The notes below the pieces were generated by a model. The model saw only the letters and a list, made by a program, of their open reading frames with translations, had not been told where the DNA came from and made no database searches. This document shows positions 7,273 to 15,022 of a DNA stretch of 17,422 nt, one piece after another; position 1 is the stretch's first letter, and each line of letters starts with the position of its first letter. This DNA comes from an uncultured Clostridia bacterium. GTDB lineage: Bacteria > Bacillota > Clostridia > TANB77 > CAG-508. The position numbers and the translations under genes are program-made. The stretch lies in contig CAPBNZ010000011.1 of assembly GCA_948585895.1 (NCBI GenBank), positions 1 through 17,422 on the forward strand, given 5' to 3'.

Positions 7273-7304
7273 TGAAACATAAAAGACCTGTCCCTCTTGT
7301 TTCA
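7273..7304. repeat. Solo palindromic repeat downstream of purB
   Basis: This 32-bp single arm, read on the minus strand, begins TGAAACAAGAGGGACAG and ends TGTTTCA. It lies 8 bases after the purB stop codon. No partner arm is found at the expected 80-120 base distance on the HAD side; only an isolated TGAAAC occurs at 7261. It is the solo form of the family. Confidence 0.8.
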
Positions 7305-7312
7305 TTTTTACT

Positions 7313-8746
7313 CTACACATTTACTTCAACTGACATGTCTTGTAGTAAATCACTATATTTTTCTAATATTGGATTCACTCTTTCTGCTACAAAGTCCTCT
7401 ACTTGTTTCGCTGCTCTTCCACATAAATGTTCTGGATTTAATGCGTGCATTATTTCTTCTACTGTTAGTCCAAAGGTTTCATCTGCTGCAATTCGTTCTA
7501 CTAAATCATTTGATTTCCCTAATTCTTTTACTTGTTTTCCTGCCTCCATAGAATAAATTCTTATTTTTTCATGTAGTTCTTGCCTATCTCCACCTTTTAA
7601 TACAGCATTCATTAGAATTTCTTCTGTTGCCATAAATGGTAGTTCTTGCATCATGTTAGTTTTAATTACATTTTCATATACTACTATATTTTTAGAGATA
7701 TTCGCATATAAGATTAAAATAGCATCCACTGCTAAAAAGCTTTCTGGTACACAAATTCTTTTGTTTGCTGAATCGTCTAGAGTTCTCTCTAGCCATTGTG
7801 TTGCTGCTGTGATAGTTGGATCCATACTTAATGTCATAACATGTCTTGCTAGAGAATTAATTCTCTCACTTCTCATTGGATTTCTTTTATAGGCCATGGC
7901 CGATGATCCAATTTGTCCTTTTTCAAATGGTTCTTCTAATTCTTTTTCATGTTGTAATAATCTCATGTCATTAGCAAATTTAGAACAGCTTTGTGCAATT
8001 TGAGATAATACACTAAGCACTCTCGTATCTAACTTTCTAGTATAAGTTTGTCCAGAAACAGAATACACTTTGTCAAATCCCATTTTCCTAGCAATTTTCT
8101 CATCAATCTGTCTTACCTTTTCTTCATCCTTAAATAATTTCATAAAACTTTCTTGAGTTCCTGTTGTTCCTTTACATCCTAATAATTTCATATGACTTTG
8201 TACAAATTCTAGTTCTTCTAAATCTTCTAATAAATCTTGTAACCATAAAGTGGCTCTTTTCCCTACTGTTGTTAGCTGTGCTGGTTGGAAATGCGTATAT
8301 CCTAAACAAGTTACCTCTTTATAGTCAAGAGCAAACTTCTTTAAATTACGAATGACAAAAATTAATTTTTGCTTAACAACCTCTAACGCTTGTGACATTA
8401 AAATAACATCTGTATTGTCTGTTACATAACATGAAGTAGCTCCTAAATGAATAATTGGTTTCGCACTTGGACATTTTAGTCCAAATTCATACACATGTGC
8501 CATAACATCATGTCTACATTCCTTTTCTCTTTTACTTACTATATCATAGTCAATATTATTTATATTTTCTTTCATTTCTTTAATTTGTTCTTCTGTAATA
8601 GCAATTCCTAATTCTTTTTCTGTTTCAGCTAATGCTACCCATAGTTTTCTCCATGTTGAATATTTACTATCATTTGACCATAACGCATTCATTTCTTTAC
8701 TGGCATATCTTCCTGAAAGTGGTGTAACATAAATATCGTTTTTCAT
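7313..8746 (-). CDS. purB: Adenylosuccinate lyase, eukaryote-like long type (PurB)
   Basis: This fumarase/aspartase-fold enzyme acts twice: it cleaves SAICAR to AICAR and adenylosuccinate to AMP, releasing fumarate. The protein has 477 residues. Visible motifs are RHDVMAHV (78-85), HLGATSCYVTDNTD (100-113), THFQPAQLTTVGKR (151-164, general acid/base His152) and the flexible signature loop GSSAMAYKRNPMRSE (280-294). The N-terminal SGRYASKEM and the whole motif layout are closer to human ADSL than to the roughly 430-residue Bacillus PurB. The start at 8746 follows AAGGAGAGGAG; an in-frame upstream ATG at 8794 lies in the repeat and is rejected. Paired repeats separate it from purL and a solo repeat follows its end. 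Confidence 0.95.
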   Translation of the reverse strand: MKNDIYVTPLSGRYASKEMNALWSNDSKYSTWRKLWVALAETEKELGIAITEEQIKEMKENINNIDYDIVSKREKECRHDVMAHVYEFGLKCPSAKPIIHLGATSCYVTDNTDVILMSQALEVVKQKLIFVIRNLKKFALDYKEVTCLGYTHFQPAQLTTVGKRATLWLQDLLEDLEELEFVQSHMKLLGCKGTTGTQESFMKLFKDEEKVRQIDEKIARKMGFDKVYSVSGQTYTRKLDTRVLSVLSQIAQSCSKFANDMRLLQHEKELEEPFEKGQIGSSAMAYKRNPMRSERINSLARHVMTLSMDPTITAATQWLERTLDDSANKRICVPESFLAVDAILILYANISKNIVVYENVIKTNMMQELPFMATEEILMNAVLKGGDRQELHEKIRIYSMEAGKQVKELGKSNDLVERIAADETFGLTVEEIMHALNPEHLCGRAAKQVEDFVAERVNPILEKYSDLLQDMSVEVNV

Positions 8747-8763
8747 TATTTTTCTCCTCTCCT

Positions 8764-8881
8764 TGAAATCAATTGGGACAGCACTTTTTTGCATTTCACT
8801 TTTTGTCGTTTTTCATCAACTACTTTTTCGACAAGTTCTGCCTAATTTGTGAAACAAATAACACCTGTCCCTCTTGTTTCA
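8764..8881. repeat. Paired palindromic repeat, purL-purB junction
   Basis: The right arm 8850-8881 is a good family member. The left arm 8764-8798 is more diverged but keeps TGAAA, GGGACAG and TTTCA. They are inverted to each other across 51 bases. The first three bases of the right arm, read on the minus strand, are the TGA stop codon of purL. The left arm lies 18 bases upstream of the purB start codon, just before its ribosome binding site. Confidence 0.8.
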
Positions 8882-11800
8882 TCTATAATAATTTATTCCT
8901 GATTCAAATATTTTTTGGTCTTTTCTTCCTGGTACATTTTTTACTATGTCTCGATAAGTTCTTTCTGAATGTCCCATTTTTCCTAGTATTCTACCATCTG
9001 GACTTGTAATTCCTTCAATTGCATCTACTGAACCATTTGGATTATAGCTAATGTCATAAGTTGCCTTCCCTTGTAAGTCCACATATTGTGTAGCAATTTG
9101 CCCATTGGCAATTAACTTCTTTTCTAGCTCTTCTGATACAATAAATCTTCCTTCACCATGAGAAATTGGAATGGTAAATTCTTCTCCTAATTCTACTTCG
9201 TTAAACCATGGTGACATTTTTGATACGACTTTAGTTTGTACCATTCTAGACATATGTCTTGCAATTGTATTGAATGTTAGTGTTGGTGATGTTTCATCCA
9301 TTTCTCTGATTTCTCCATATGGTAGTAATCCTAATTTTACTAACGCTTGGAACCCATTACAAATTCCTAACATTAATCCATCTTGTTCATATAGGTGTTT
9401 ATGAATTAAATCTTTTAATTTTGGATTTCTAAATACAGCTCCAATGAATTTTCCAGAACCATCTGGCTCATCGCCACTACTAAATCCTCCTGGTATCATA
9501 ATAATTTGTGACTTTTCAATTTCTCTTGCAAATACGTCAATCGATTCTTGTATGTTTTCTGGTTTTAAGTTTTTAAATACTACTGTACTTGTCATGCCTC
9601 CTGCATCTTCAAAAGCTTTTGCTACATCGTATTCACAGTTAGTGCCTGGAAAAACAGGAATAAAGACACGAGGTTTTGCAATTGGCATTTTACGAGTTAA
9701 TGTACATGTTTTTTCACTTATAATATTTTTAGCTACTTTAGTATTTTCTTTCGACTTCGTTGGGAAAACTTTTTCTAATGGCTCTTCCCACATAGCAATT
9801 AAATTTTCTAATTCAAAAGCTACCTCTTTATTTACCATAATTTTTTCTTCTGAAATAGTTGTTCCTAAAAATTGTAATTTTTCTACTTCTACCTCCTCTT
9901 TTAATTCAATGACAAATGAACCATAATAAGGATAGAATAGGTCAGGTATTTCTTTTGCAAACTTAAATCCTATTTTATTTCCTATTGCACTTTTTGTAAT
10001 AACATCTGCTATTCCTCCATGTGTAATGGTGCTAACAGATAATACTTTACCTTGTTCTATTAAAGTATGAATCATTTCATAATTTTCTTTTAAATCCTCA
10101 AAATCTAGTAAGTCATCTTCACCCATTTTAGTTGGTAAAAACATTACTTTTGAATGGTCTTCTTTGAATTCATTAGATACTACTTTTGTGGTATCTGTCT
10201 CTCCAATACAAAAAGATACTAAAGTTGGTGGTACATCTAATTCATTGTAAGAACCAGACATACTATCTTTTCCCCCAATGGCTGCTATCTTCAATTCTTT
10301 TTGTACTAAGTATGCTCCAAGTAATGCTGCAAATGGTTTTCCCCATCTGTTAGGCTCATTTCTTAATTTTTCAAAATACTCTTGTAATGTTAAATAAGCT
10401 TTTTTGTAATCGCCTCCTAAAGCTACATATTTTGAAACTGATTCGATAATAGCATATACAGCTCCATGGAAAGGACTCCAACTAGATAAGTATGGATTAT
10501 ATCCATAAGTCATAATGGTTCCACTATTTGTGTATCCTTTTAGGGTAGGAATTCTTGCTACCATTCCTTGACTAGGAGTTAATTGATATTTTCCTCCAAA
10601 TGGCATGATAACGGTGTTGCTACCTATACTGCTATCAAAACGCTCTACCAATCCTTTTTGGGAACAACAGTTTAAATTGGTAATCGTTTGTTCCCATTTT
10701 GCTTTGATATCTTCTATTTTCTCTTGTTTAAAATAAGATTTTTGTTCCTCTGGCTTAGTTATTTGCACTTTTGCATTTTTGACATCTCCATTGGTGTCTA
10801 AAAATTCTCTTGCGATGTCAACAATCACGTTTCCTCTCCAATACATTTTAATTCTTGGTTCTTCTACTACTTCTGCTACAACTGTTGCTTCTAAATTTTC
10901 TTTTTCTGCAAATTCAATTAATTTATCAGCATCTTCTTTGTCCACTACTACTGCCATTCTTTCTTGTGATTCTGATATGGCAAGCTCTGTTCCATCTAAT
11001 CCCTCATATTTTTTAGGTACTTTATCTAAGTTAATAACTAATCCATCTGCTAATTCTCCAATTGCAACGGAAACTCCTCCAGCTCCAAAATCGTTACATC
11101 TCTTAATTAATTTGGTTACTTCTTGGTTTCTAAATAGTCTTTGTACTTTTCTTTCTTCTGGTGCATTTCCTTTTTGTACTTCTGCTCCACAAGTTGTTAA
11201 AGATTCACTGGTATGTGCTTTTGATGAACCAGTTGCACCACCACAACCATCTCTTCCTGTCTTTCCACCTAATAAAATTACAATATCTCCTGGAATTGGT
11301 CTTTTACGAACTACATTTTCCTTTGGTGCTGCTCCTACTAAAGCACCTATTTCCATACGTTTGGCTACATAGCCATCATGATAAATTTCTGCTACTTGTC
11401 CAGTTGCCAACCCAATTTGATTTCCATAAGAACTATAGCCTCTTGCTGCTTCATTGGTTAATTTTCTTTGTGGCAATTTATTTGGTAAGGTTTCTTCTAC
11501 TGTTTTTCTTGGGTCTCCACATCCTGTAACTCTCATTGCCTGATACACATAAACTCTTCCTGATAGTGGATCACGAATAGCTCCTCCTAAACAAGTTGCT
11601 GCTCCCCCAAATGGTTCAATTTCAGTTGGGTGATTATGTGTTTCATTTTTGAACATAATTAAATATTCTTCTGGTTTACCATCTACTAAAATTTCAGCTT
11701 TGATACTGCATGCATTAATTTCTTCTGATTCGTCTAATTCCTTCAAATAACCTTCTTTTTTCAATTCTTTAGCAGCAATTGTTGCTACATCCATTAAACA

Positions 11801-12604
11801 AATATCTTTTGCTTTTCTATTTTCATATACTGTATTTCTTGCCTTTAAGTAATCTTTATAAACTTTTTGTAATAAATCCCATTTAATTTCTAAAACTTCT
11901 AATTTTGTTAAAAAAGTAGTATGTCTACAATGGTCTGACCAATAAGTATCTATCATTTTCATTTCTGTCATGGTTGGATTTCTTTTTTCTACTTCTTTAA
12001 AATAATTTTGGCAGAATTGTAAATCAGCAAAATCCATAGCAAATCCATATTTTTGATAGAATTTCTCTGAATCTTGTTGTGTCATTTCTATAAATCCTTC
12101 AACGACTGCAACATCTTTTGGCATCTCCATTTTTTGTTGTAAATTCTCTGGTTTTTCTAAAGAACATTCTCTTGAATCTACTTGGTTAATCATATATTTT
12201 TTGATTTTATCTAGTTCTTGTGGCTGTATGTGTCCTTGTAAAATATAAATTTTAGCAGATTTTGCCGTTGGTCTATTTCCTTCTGCTAAAATTTGCAAAC
12301 ATTCCTCTAAGGCACTTGCTCTTTGGTCAAATTGACCTGGTAAATATTCAACTCCAAACACATAATCTTGTTTCTGGAATGGGTATTCCTCAATAAAACT
12401 CTCATCTACCTGTGGTTCTGAAAAAACTGTATTTCTTGCTTGATTAAATGTCTCATCTGAAATTCCTTCTACATCATATCGATTTAATAAAATTATATTA
12501 TTTAATGATTGAATTCCTAAATTTTCTTGAATATCTGCCAATAGTTCTTTTGCTTCTACATCAAATCCATCTTTCTTTTTTACATAAATTCTTTTTACTT
12601 CCAT
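8879..12604 (-). CDS. purL: Phosphoribosylformylglycinamidine synthase, single-chain clade II (PurL)
   Basis: This large amidotransferase converts FGAR, glutamine and ATP to FGAM, step 4. The single 1241-residue chain holds an N-terminal PurS-like region and two tandem synthase halves; motifs seen include DTYWSDHCRHTTF, FKNETHNHPTEIEPFGGAATC and ALLGAYLVQKELKIAAIGGKDSMSG. It ends in a class I glutaminase domain with Cys1082 in GICNGFQ and His1212/Glu1214 in MGHSER. Length and motif layout fit the clade II form of clostridia and streptococci, so no separate purS or purQ is needed. The start at 12604 follows ATGGAGG; a longer frame reaching 12733 reads through the repeat. The stop codon is supplied by the downstream repeat. 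Confidence 0.97.
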   Translation of the reverse strand: MEVKRIYVKKKDGFDVEAKELLADIQENLGIQSLNNIILLNRYDVEGISDETFNQARNTVFSEPQVDESFIEEYPFQKQDYVFGVEYLPGQFDQRASALEECLQILAEGNRPTAKSAKIYILQGHIQPQELDKIKKYMINQVDSRECSLEKPENLQQKMEMPKDVAVVEGFIEMTQQDSEKFYQKYGFAMDFADLQFCQNYFKEVEKRNPTMTEMKMIDTYWSDHCRHTTFLTKLEVLEIKWDLLQKVYKDYLKARNTVYENRKAKDICLMDVATIAAKELKKEGYLKELDESEEINACSIKAEILVDGKPEEYLIMFKNETHNHPTEIEPFGGAATCLGGAIRDPLSGRVYVYQAMRVTGCGDPRKTVEETLPNKLPQRKLTNEAARGYSSYGNQIGLATGQVAEIYHDGYVAKRMEIGALVGAAPKENVVRKRPIPGDIVILLGGKTGRDGCGGATGSSKAHTSESLTTCGAEVQKGNAPEERKVQRLFRNQEVTKLIKRCNDFGAGGVSVAIGELADGLVINLDKVPKKYEGLDGTELAISESQERMAVVVDKEDADKLIEFAEKENLEATVVAEVVEEPRIKMYWRGNVIVDIAREFLDTNGDVKNAKVQITKPEEQKSYFKQEKIEDIKAKWEQTITNLNCCSQKGLVERFDSSIGSNTVIMPFGGKYQLTPSQGMVARIPTLKGYTNSGTIMTYGYNPYLSSWSPFHGAVYAIIESVSKYVALGGDYKKAYLTLQEYFEKLRNEPNRWGKPFAALLGAYLVQKELKIAAIGGKDSMSGSYNELDVPPTLVSFCIGETDTTKVVSNEFKEDHSKVMFLPTKMGEDDLLDFEDLKENYEMIHTLIEQGKVLSVSTITHGGIADVITKSAIGNKIGFKFAKEIPDLFYPYYGSFVIELKEEVEVEKLQFLGTTISEEKIMVNKEVAFELENLIAMWEEPLEKVFPTKSKENTKVAKNIISEKTCTLTRKMPIAKPRVFIPVFPGTNCEYDVAKAFEDAGGMTSTVVFKNLKPENIQESIDVFAREIEKSQIIMIPGGFSSGDEPDGSGKFIGAVFRNPKLKDLIHKHLYEQDGLMLGICNGFQALVKLGLLPYGEIREMDETSPTLTFNTIARHMSRMVQTKVVSKMSPWFNEVELGEEFTIPISHGEGRFIVSEELEKKLIANGQIATQYVDLQGKATYDISYNPNGSVDAIEGITSPDGRILGKMGHSERTYRDIVKNVPGRKDQKIFESGINYYR

Positions 12605-12618
12605 AAAAACCTCCATTT

Positions 12619-12732
12619 TGAAACAAGAGGGACAGTCCCTTTTTGTTTCATTTTTTGTTATTCTTGGGTAATATCTACTTTTGACATTTTTCTTCTTTTT
12701 TGAAACAACAAAGACCTGTCCCTCTTGTTTCA
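12619..12732. repeat. Paired palindromic repeat, purM-purL junction
   Basis: Arms 12619-12650 and 12701-12732 (32 bp each) are inverted across a 50-base T-rich spacer. Both carry TGAAACAAGAGGGACAG in the head-to-head sense. The left arm is the most symmetric of the family, with GGGACAGTCCC at its centre. The spacer shares short blocks with the 8764 element (a TTTTTGT start, then CTACTTTT and GACA), suggesting common descent. It lies between the purM stop and the purL ribosome binding site. Confidence 0.88.
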
Positions 12733-12734
12733 TT

Positions 12735-13772
12735 TTATATGATTTCTATCTCTTTATGCCCTTCGATTACTTCTCCAATAATATATGCTTTTTCTCCTTG
12801 TTGCTCTAAAATATCAATTGCTTTTTGTGCTTCTTCTTCTTTCACTATTACTGCCATTCCAATTCCCATATTGAATGTATTGTACATATCTCTTTCTGGA
12901 ATACTTCCTTCTTTTTGAATGCATTTAAAAATTGGCAATACTGGATAAGAGTCTTTTTCGATTTTTAAAGCCACTCCTTCTTTTAACATTCTTGGAAGAT
13001 TTTCATAAAACCCTCCACCAGTAATATGTGAAATTCCTTTGACTTGCACATTTTCTAATAATTTTAAGATAGGTTTTACATATATTTTAGTAGGAGTTAA
13101 TAAAGCTTCTCCTAAACTCATTCCCAATTCTTCTTCCTGTCTGTTGATATTTTCCTCATTGATATCAAAGACTTTTCTAACTAAAGAAAAACCATTGGAA
13201 TGTACGCCTGATGATGCAATACCAATTACTTTGTCTCCTATTTCAATGGTTTGGCTATCTATCATTTTTTCTTTTTCTACTACTCCTACTGAAAATCCAG
13301 CCAAATCATATTCTCCCTGTTTGTAAAATCCTGGCATTTCTGCTGTTTCTCCTCCAACTAAGCTACACCCTGCTATTTTACATCCATCTGCTACTCCTTT
13401 TACTATGGTTGCTACTACTTCTGGCACATTTTTTCCCAGTGCCATATAGTCTAAAAAGAATAGTGGCTTTGCCCCACAACATATAATGTCATTTACACAC
13501 ATTGCAACACAGTCCTGTCCAATTGTATCGTGCTTGTTCATCAAAAAAGCCAACTTTAATTTAGTACCTACTCCATCTGTACCTGAAACTAAAATTGGTT
13601 CTTTTATTTCTTTGGCATTTAAAGCATATAATCCTCCAAATCCTCCTAAATCTGATACAACGCCTTCATTATAAGTACTTCTTACAGCTTCTTTCATTAG
13701 TTCTACTGATTGATATCCCGCTGTTACATCTACTCCTGCTTCTTTGTAGCTTTCGCTAAAACTTTTTTCCAT
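12735..13772 (-). CDS. purM: Phosphoribosylformylglycinamidine cyclo-ligase (PurM)
   Basis: PurM closes the imidazole ring, turning FGAM into AIR with ATP (step 5). The 345-residue length is normal for the family. Motifs include VDVTAGYQSVE near the start, VSGTDGVGTKLKLAF, CGAKPLFFLDYMALGK, GGETAEMPGFY and GVHSNGFSLVRK. The start at 13772 is chosen because AAAGGAA precedes it at good distance and the product begins MEKSFSESYKEAG, as family members do; an upstream ATG at 13796 lacks a ribosome binding site. It is the first gene of the minus-strand block and has the only strong promoter on that strand, so it probably heads a purM-purL-purB-HAD-purD operon. Confidence 0.96.
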   Translation of the reverse strand: MEKSFSESYKEAGVDVTAGYQSVELMKEAVRSTYNEGVVSDLGGFGGLYALNAKEIKEPILVSGTDGVGTKLKLAFLMNKHDTIGQDCVAMCVNDIICCGAKPLFFLDYMALGKNVPEVVATIVKGVADGCKIAGCSLVGGETAEMPGFYKQGEYDLAGFSVGVVEKEKMIDSQTIEIGDKVIGIASSGVHSNGFSLVRKVFDINEENINRQEEELGMSLGEALLTPTKIYVKPILKLLENVQVKGISHITGGGFYENLPRMLKEGVALKIEKDSYPVLPIFKCIQKEGSIPERDMYNTFNMGIGMAVIVKEEEAQKAIDILEQQGEKAYIIGEVIEGHKEIEII

Positions 13773-13806
13773 GTTCTTACATTCCTTTCTAGGCATAAAT
13801 TAATTC

Positions 13807-13830
13807 GAAAATAATTACTCTGTTATTTTC
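13807..13830. promoter_or_regulatory. Dyad in the purM leader
   Basis: GAAAATAA (13807-13814) and TTATTTTC (13823-13830) are perfect 8-bp inverted arms around 8 bases. They lie in the untranslated leader between the purM promoter and its start codon. This could be an operator or an mRNA hairpin. It does not match the Bacillus PurBox (CCGAAC core) and has no T tract. Confidence 0.35.
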
Positions 13831-13860
13831 AAATTTCTCTCCTTTAACTTCGATACTTCT

Positions 13861-13889
13861 ATTATATAATATTTTTCTCGTTTGTTCAA
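13861..13889 (-). promoter_or_regulatory. Sigma-A promoter of the purM operon
   Basis: On the minus strand TTGAAC (13889-13884), 17 bases, and a perfect TATAAT (13866-13861). Transcription would start near 13854, giving a leader of about 80 nt to purM. No PurBox and no guanine riboswitch are visible around it, so how purines regulate the operon is unclear from sequence. Confidence 0.75.
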
Positions 13890-14030
13890 CATTTTTTTCA
13901 TTTCTTTTTATTATAATAATTTATTTTCTATTAAAACAATGGTATTAATCTAAAAGAAAAAGATGAAAATACATTATTATATTTTTTAAGTAATTAAATA
14001 AGCAAAATTGTTTTAAGTTAAATTAACCTA

Positions 14031-14060
14031 TTGAAATATTATTTCAATCCCTTATATAAT
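14031..14060 (+). promoter_or_regulatory. Candidate upstream promoter overlapped by a palindrome
   Basis: TTGAAA (14031-14036), 18 bases, TATAAT (14055-14060) face the response regulator. TTGAAAT-ATT-ATTTCAA (14031-14047) is a perfect 7-bp dyad covering the -35 box and part of the spacer, as a repressor operator would. Transcription from here would leave a leader of about 240 nt. Motif-based only. Confidence 0.35.
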
Positions 14061-14190
14061 GTTATTTTATTTTTCTAACGAATAGTTTGGGTTGTTACAT
14101 TCATAATTTTACCCTCATATTTTTGTTTTCATTTCAAAAATTCAGTAGTATGAGCCATTCTACTTGCCTGGATAATTTTGTAAATTACTA

Positions 14191-14219
14191 TTGACAAGTT
14201 TAACTTTTTAGATTATATT
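14191..14219 (+). promoter_or_regulatory. Sigma-A promoter of the response regulator-kinase operon
   Basis: A perfect TTGACA (14191-14196), a 17-base spacer and TATATT (14214-14219). Transcription would start near 14226, about 83 nt before the regulator start codon. With a consensus -35 box it looks constitutive, unlike AgrA-activated promoters, which usually have poor -35 boxes. Confidence 0.65.
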
Positions 14220-14308
14220 GTTATTAGAGTTGGAAAATAAGGTAAATTGATATATTCTGTCGAACCTTGTTTGCTTATTTTTTGTGGATAGAAAAGGAGA
14301 ATTACTAT

Positions 14309-15022
14309 ATGTTAAATTTTGTAGTTTGTGATGATAACTTAAATCTATTGGGTCGATTAGAAAAAATGCTAGAAATGATATTCACAAAGAATAATTATGA
14401 TGCTTCTGTTGTGTTCAAATCTGATAATGCAGATGATATTCTAAATTATATGGATAACCATATTACTGATGTTGTAATGTTAGATATTAATTTAAAATCC
14501 AATAAAAGTGGTCTAGAACTCGCAGAAGAAATTAGAAAAAGGAAGAAAAATCCTTATATTATTTTTACAACTGGTCATTTAGAATATGCAATGGTCGCAT
14601 ACAAATATAAGACTTTTGATTATCTTGCTAAACCCATTACTTATGATAGATTAGAAGATACAATTGCTAGATTATTTGAGGATGCTAATGAATTGACTAA
14701 AAAATATATTAAACTTGACAATAAAAATACGCTTATTGATGAATCAGAAATTCAATATATTAAAAGAGATGGTATGAAGTTAGTTTTCCACACTTCTACC
14801 CATGATTTTGATACTTATAGCTCCTTTAATAAATTTCAGGAAAAGTTGCCTGATACTTATGTACGATGTCACAAATCTTATATTGCTAATTTGAATCAGA
14901 TTAAAAATGTTGAACCAGTTGCTGGTATGATTACTTTTAAGGATGGTAATACTTGTGATATTGGTCCAAAATACAAAAGAGATTTTATGGAGGTTTTAAA
15001 AAATTATGGAAATTTTGAATAA
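14309..15022 (+). CDS. AgrA-like LytTR response regulator
   Basis: This 237-residue two-domain cytoplasmic regulator belongs to the AgrA/VirR type. The receiver domain (about 1-120) has the acidic pair Asp8/Asp9, the phospho-acceptor Asp59 in VVMLDINL, Thr87/Thr88 in FTTGH and Lys108 in YLAKP. The C-terminal LytTR DNA-binding domain (about 135-235) shows IQYIKRDGMKLVFHT, VRCHKSYIANLNQIKNV and the final IGPKYKRDFMEVL. The start at 14309 has a good AAGGAG; an upstream TTG at 14267 in frame is rejected. It overlaps the kinase gene by 17 bases. Family knowledge says such regulators bind direct repeats upstream of agrBD-like operons, but I could not find a clear pair upstream of agrB. Target genes are unknown. 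Confidence 0.9.
   Translation: MLNFVVCDDNLNLLGRLEKMLEMIFTKNNYDASVVFKSDNADDILNYMDNHITDVVMLDINLKSNKSGLELAEEIRKRKKNPYIIFTTGHLEYAMVAYKYKTFDYLAKPITYDRLEDTIARLFEDANELTKKYIKLDNKNTLIDESEIQYIKRDGMKLVFHTSTHDFDTYSSFNKFQEKLPDTYVRCHKSYIANLNQIKNVEPVAGMITFKDGNTCDIGPKYKRDFMEVLKNYGNFE

Larger units (their letters stand above)
13890..14308. other. Divergent intergenic region without genes
   Basis: This is very AT-rich DNA between the purM promoter and the response regulator gene. I see no credible coding frame on either strand: the longest ATG-initiated runs are under 20 codons and lack ribosome binding sites. No tRNA or known riboswitch is seen. It contains two plus-strand promoter-like pairs and a perfect 7-bp dyad, listed separately. 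The last part (14220-14308) is the leader of the regulator gene. Confidence 0.6.

Noticed and set aside
8747..8794. Longer reading frame for PurB
   Set aside because: The upstream ATG lies in the diverged left repeat arm, and the internal ATG at 8746 has a far better ribosome binding site and family-like start.
9444..11529. Several plus-strand frames of 120-200 codons opposite purL
   Set aside because: They are antisense shadows of purL with no ribosome binding sites and Leu/Ser-rich composition typical of reverse translation of coding DNA.
4293..12732. CRISPR array
   Set aside because: The repeats are palindromic, occur in inverted pairs separated by kilobases of genes, and have no regular spacers or cas genes.
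12605..12733. Longer reading frame for PurL starting inside the repeat
   Set aside because: The extra 43 residues are low-complexity translation of the paired repeat. The ATG at 12604 has a GGAGG site and matches the family N-terminus.
14267..14308. TTG start for the response regulator
   Set aside because: The residues it adds are unlike any receiver N-terminus, and ATG at 14309 is preceded by AAGGAG.
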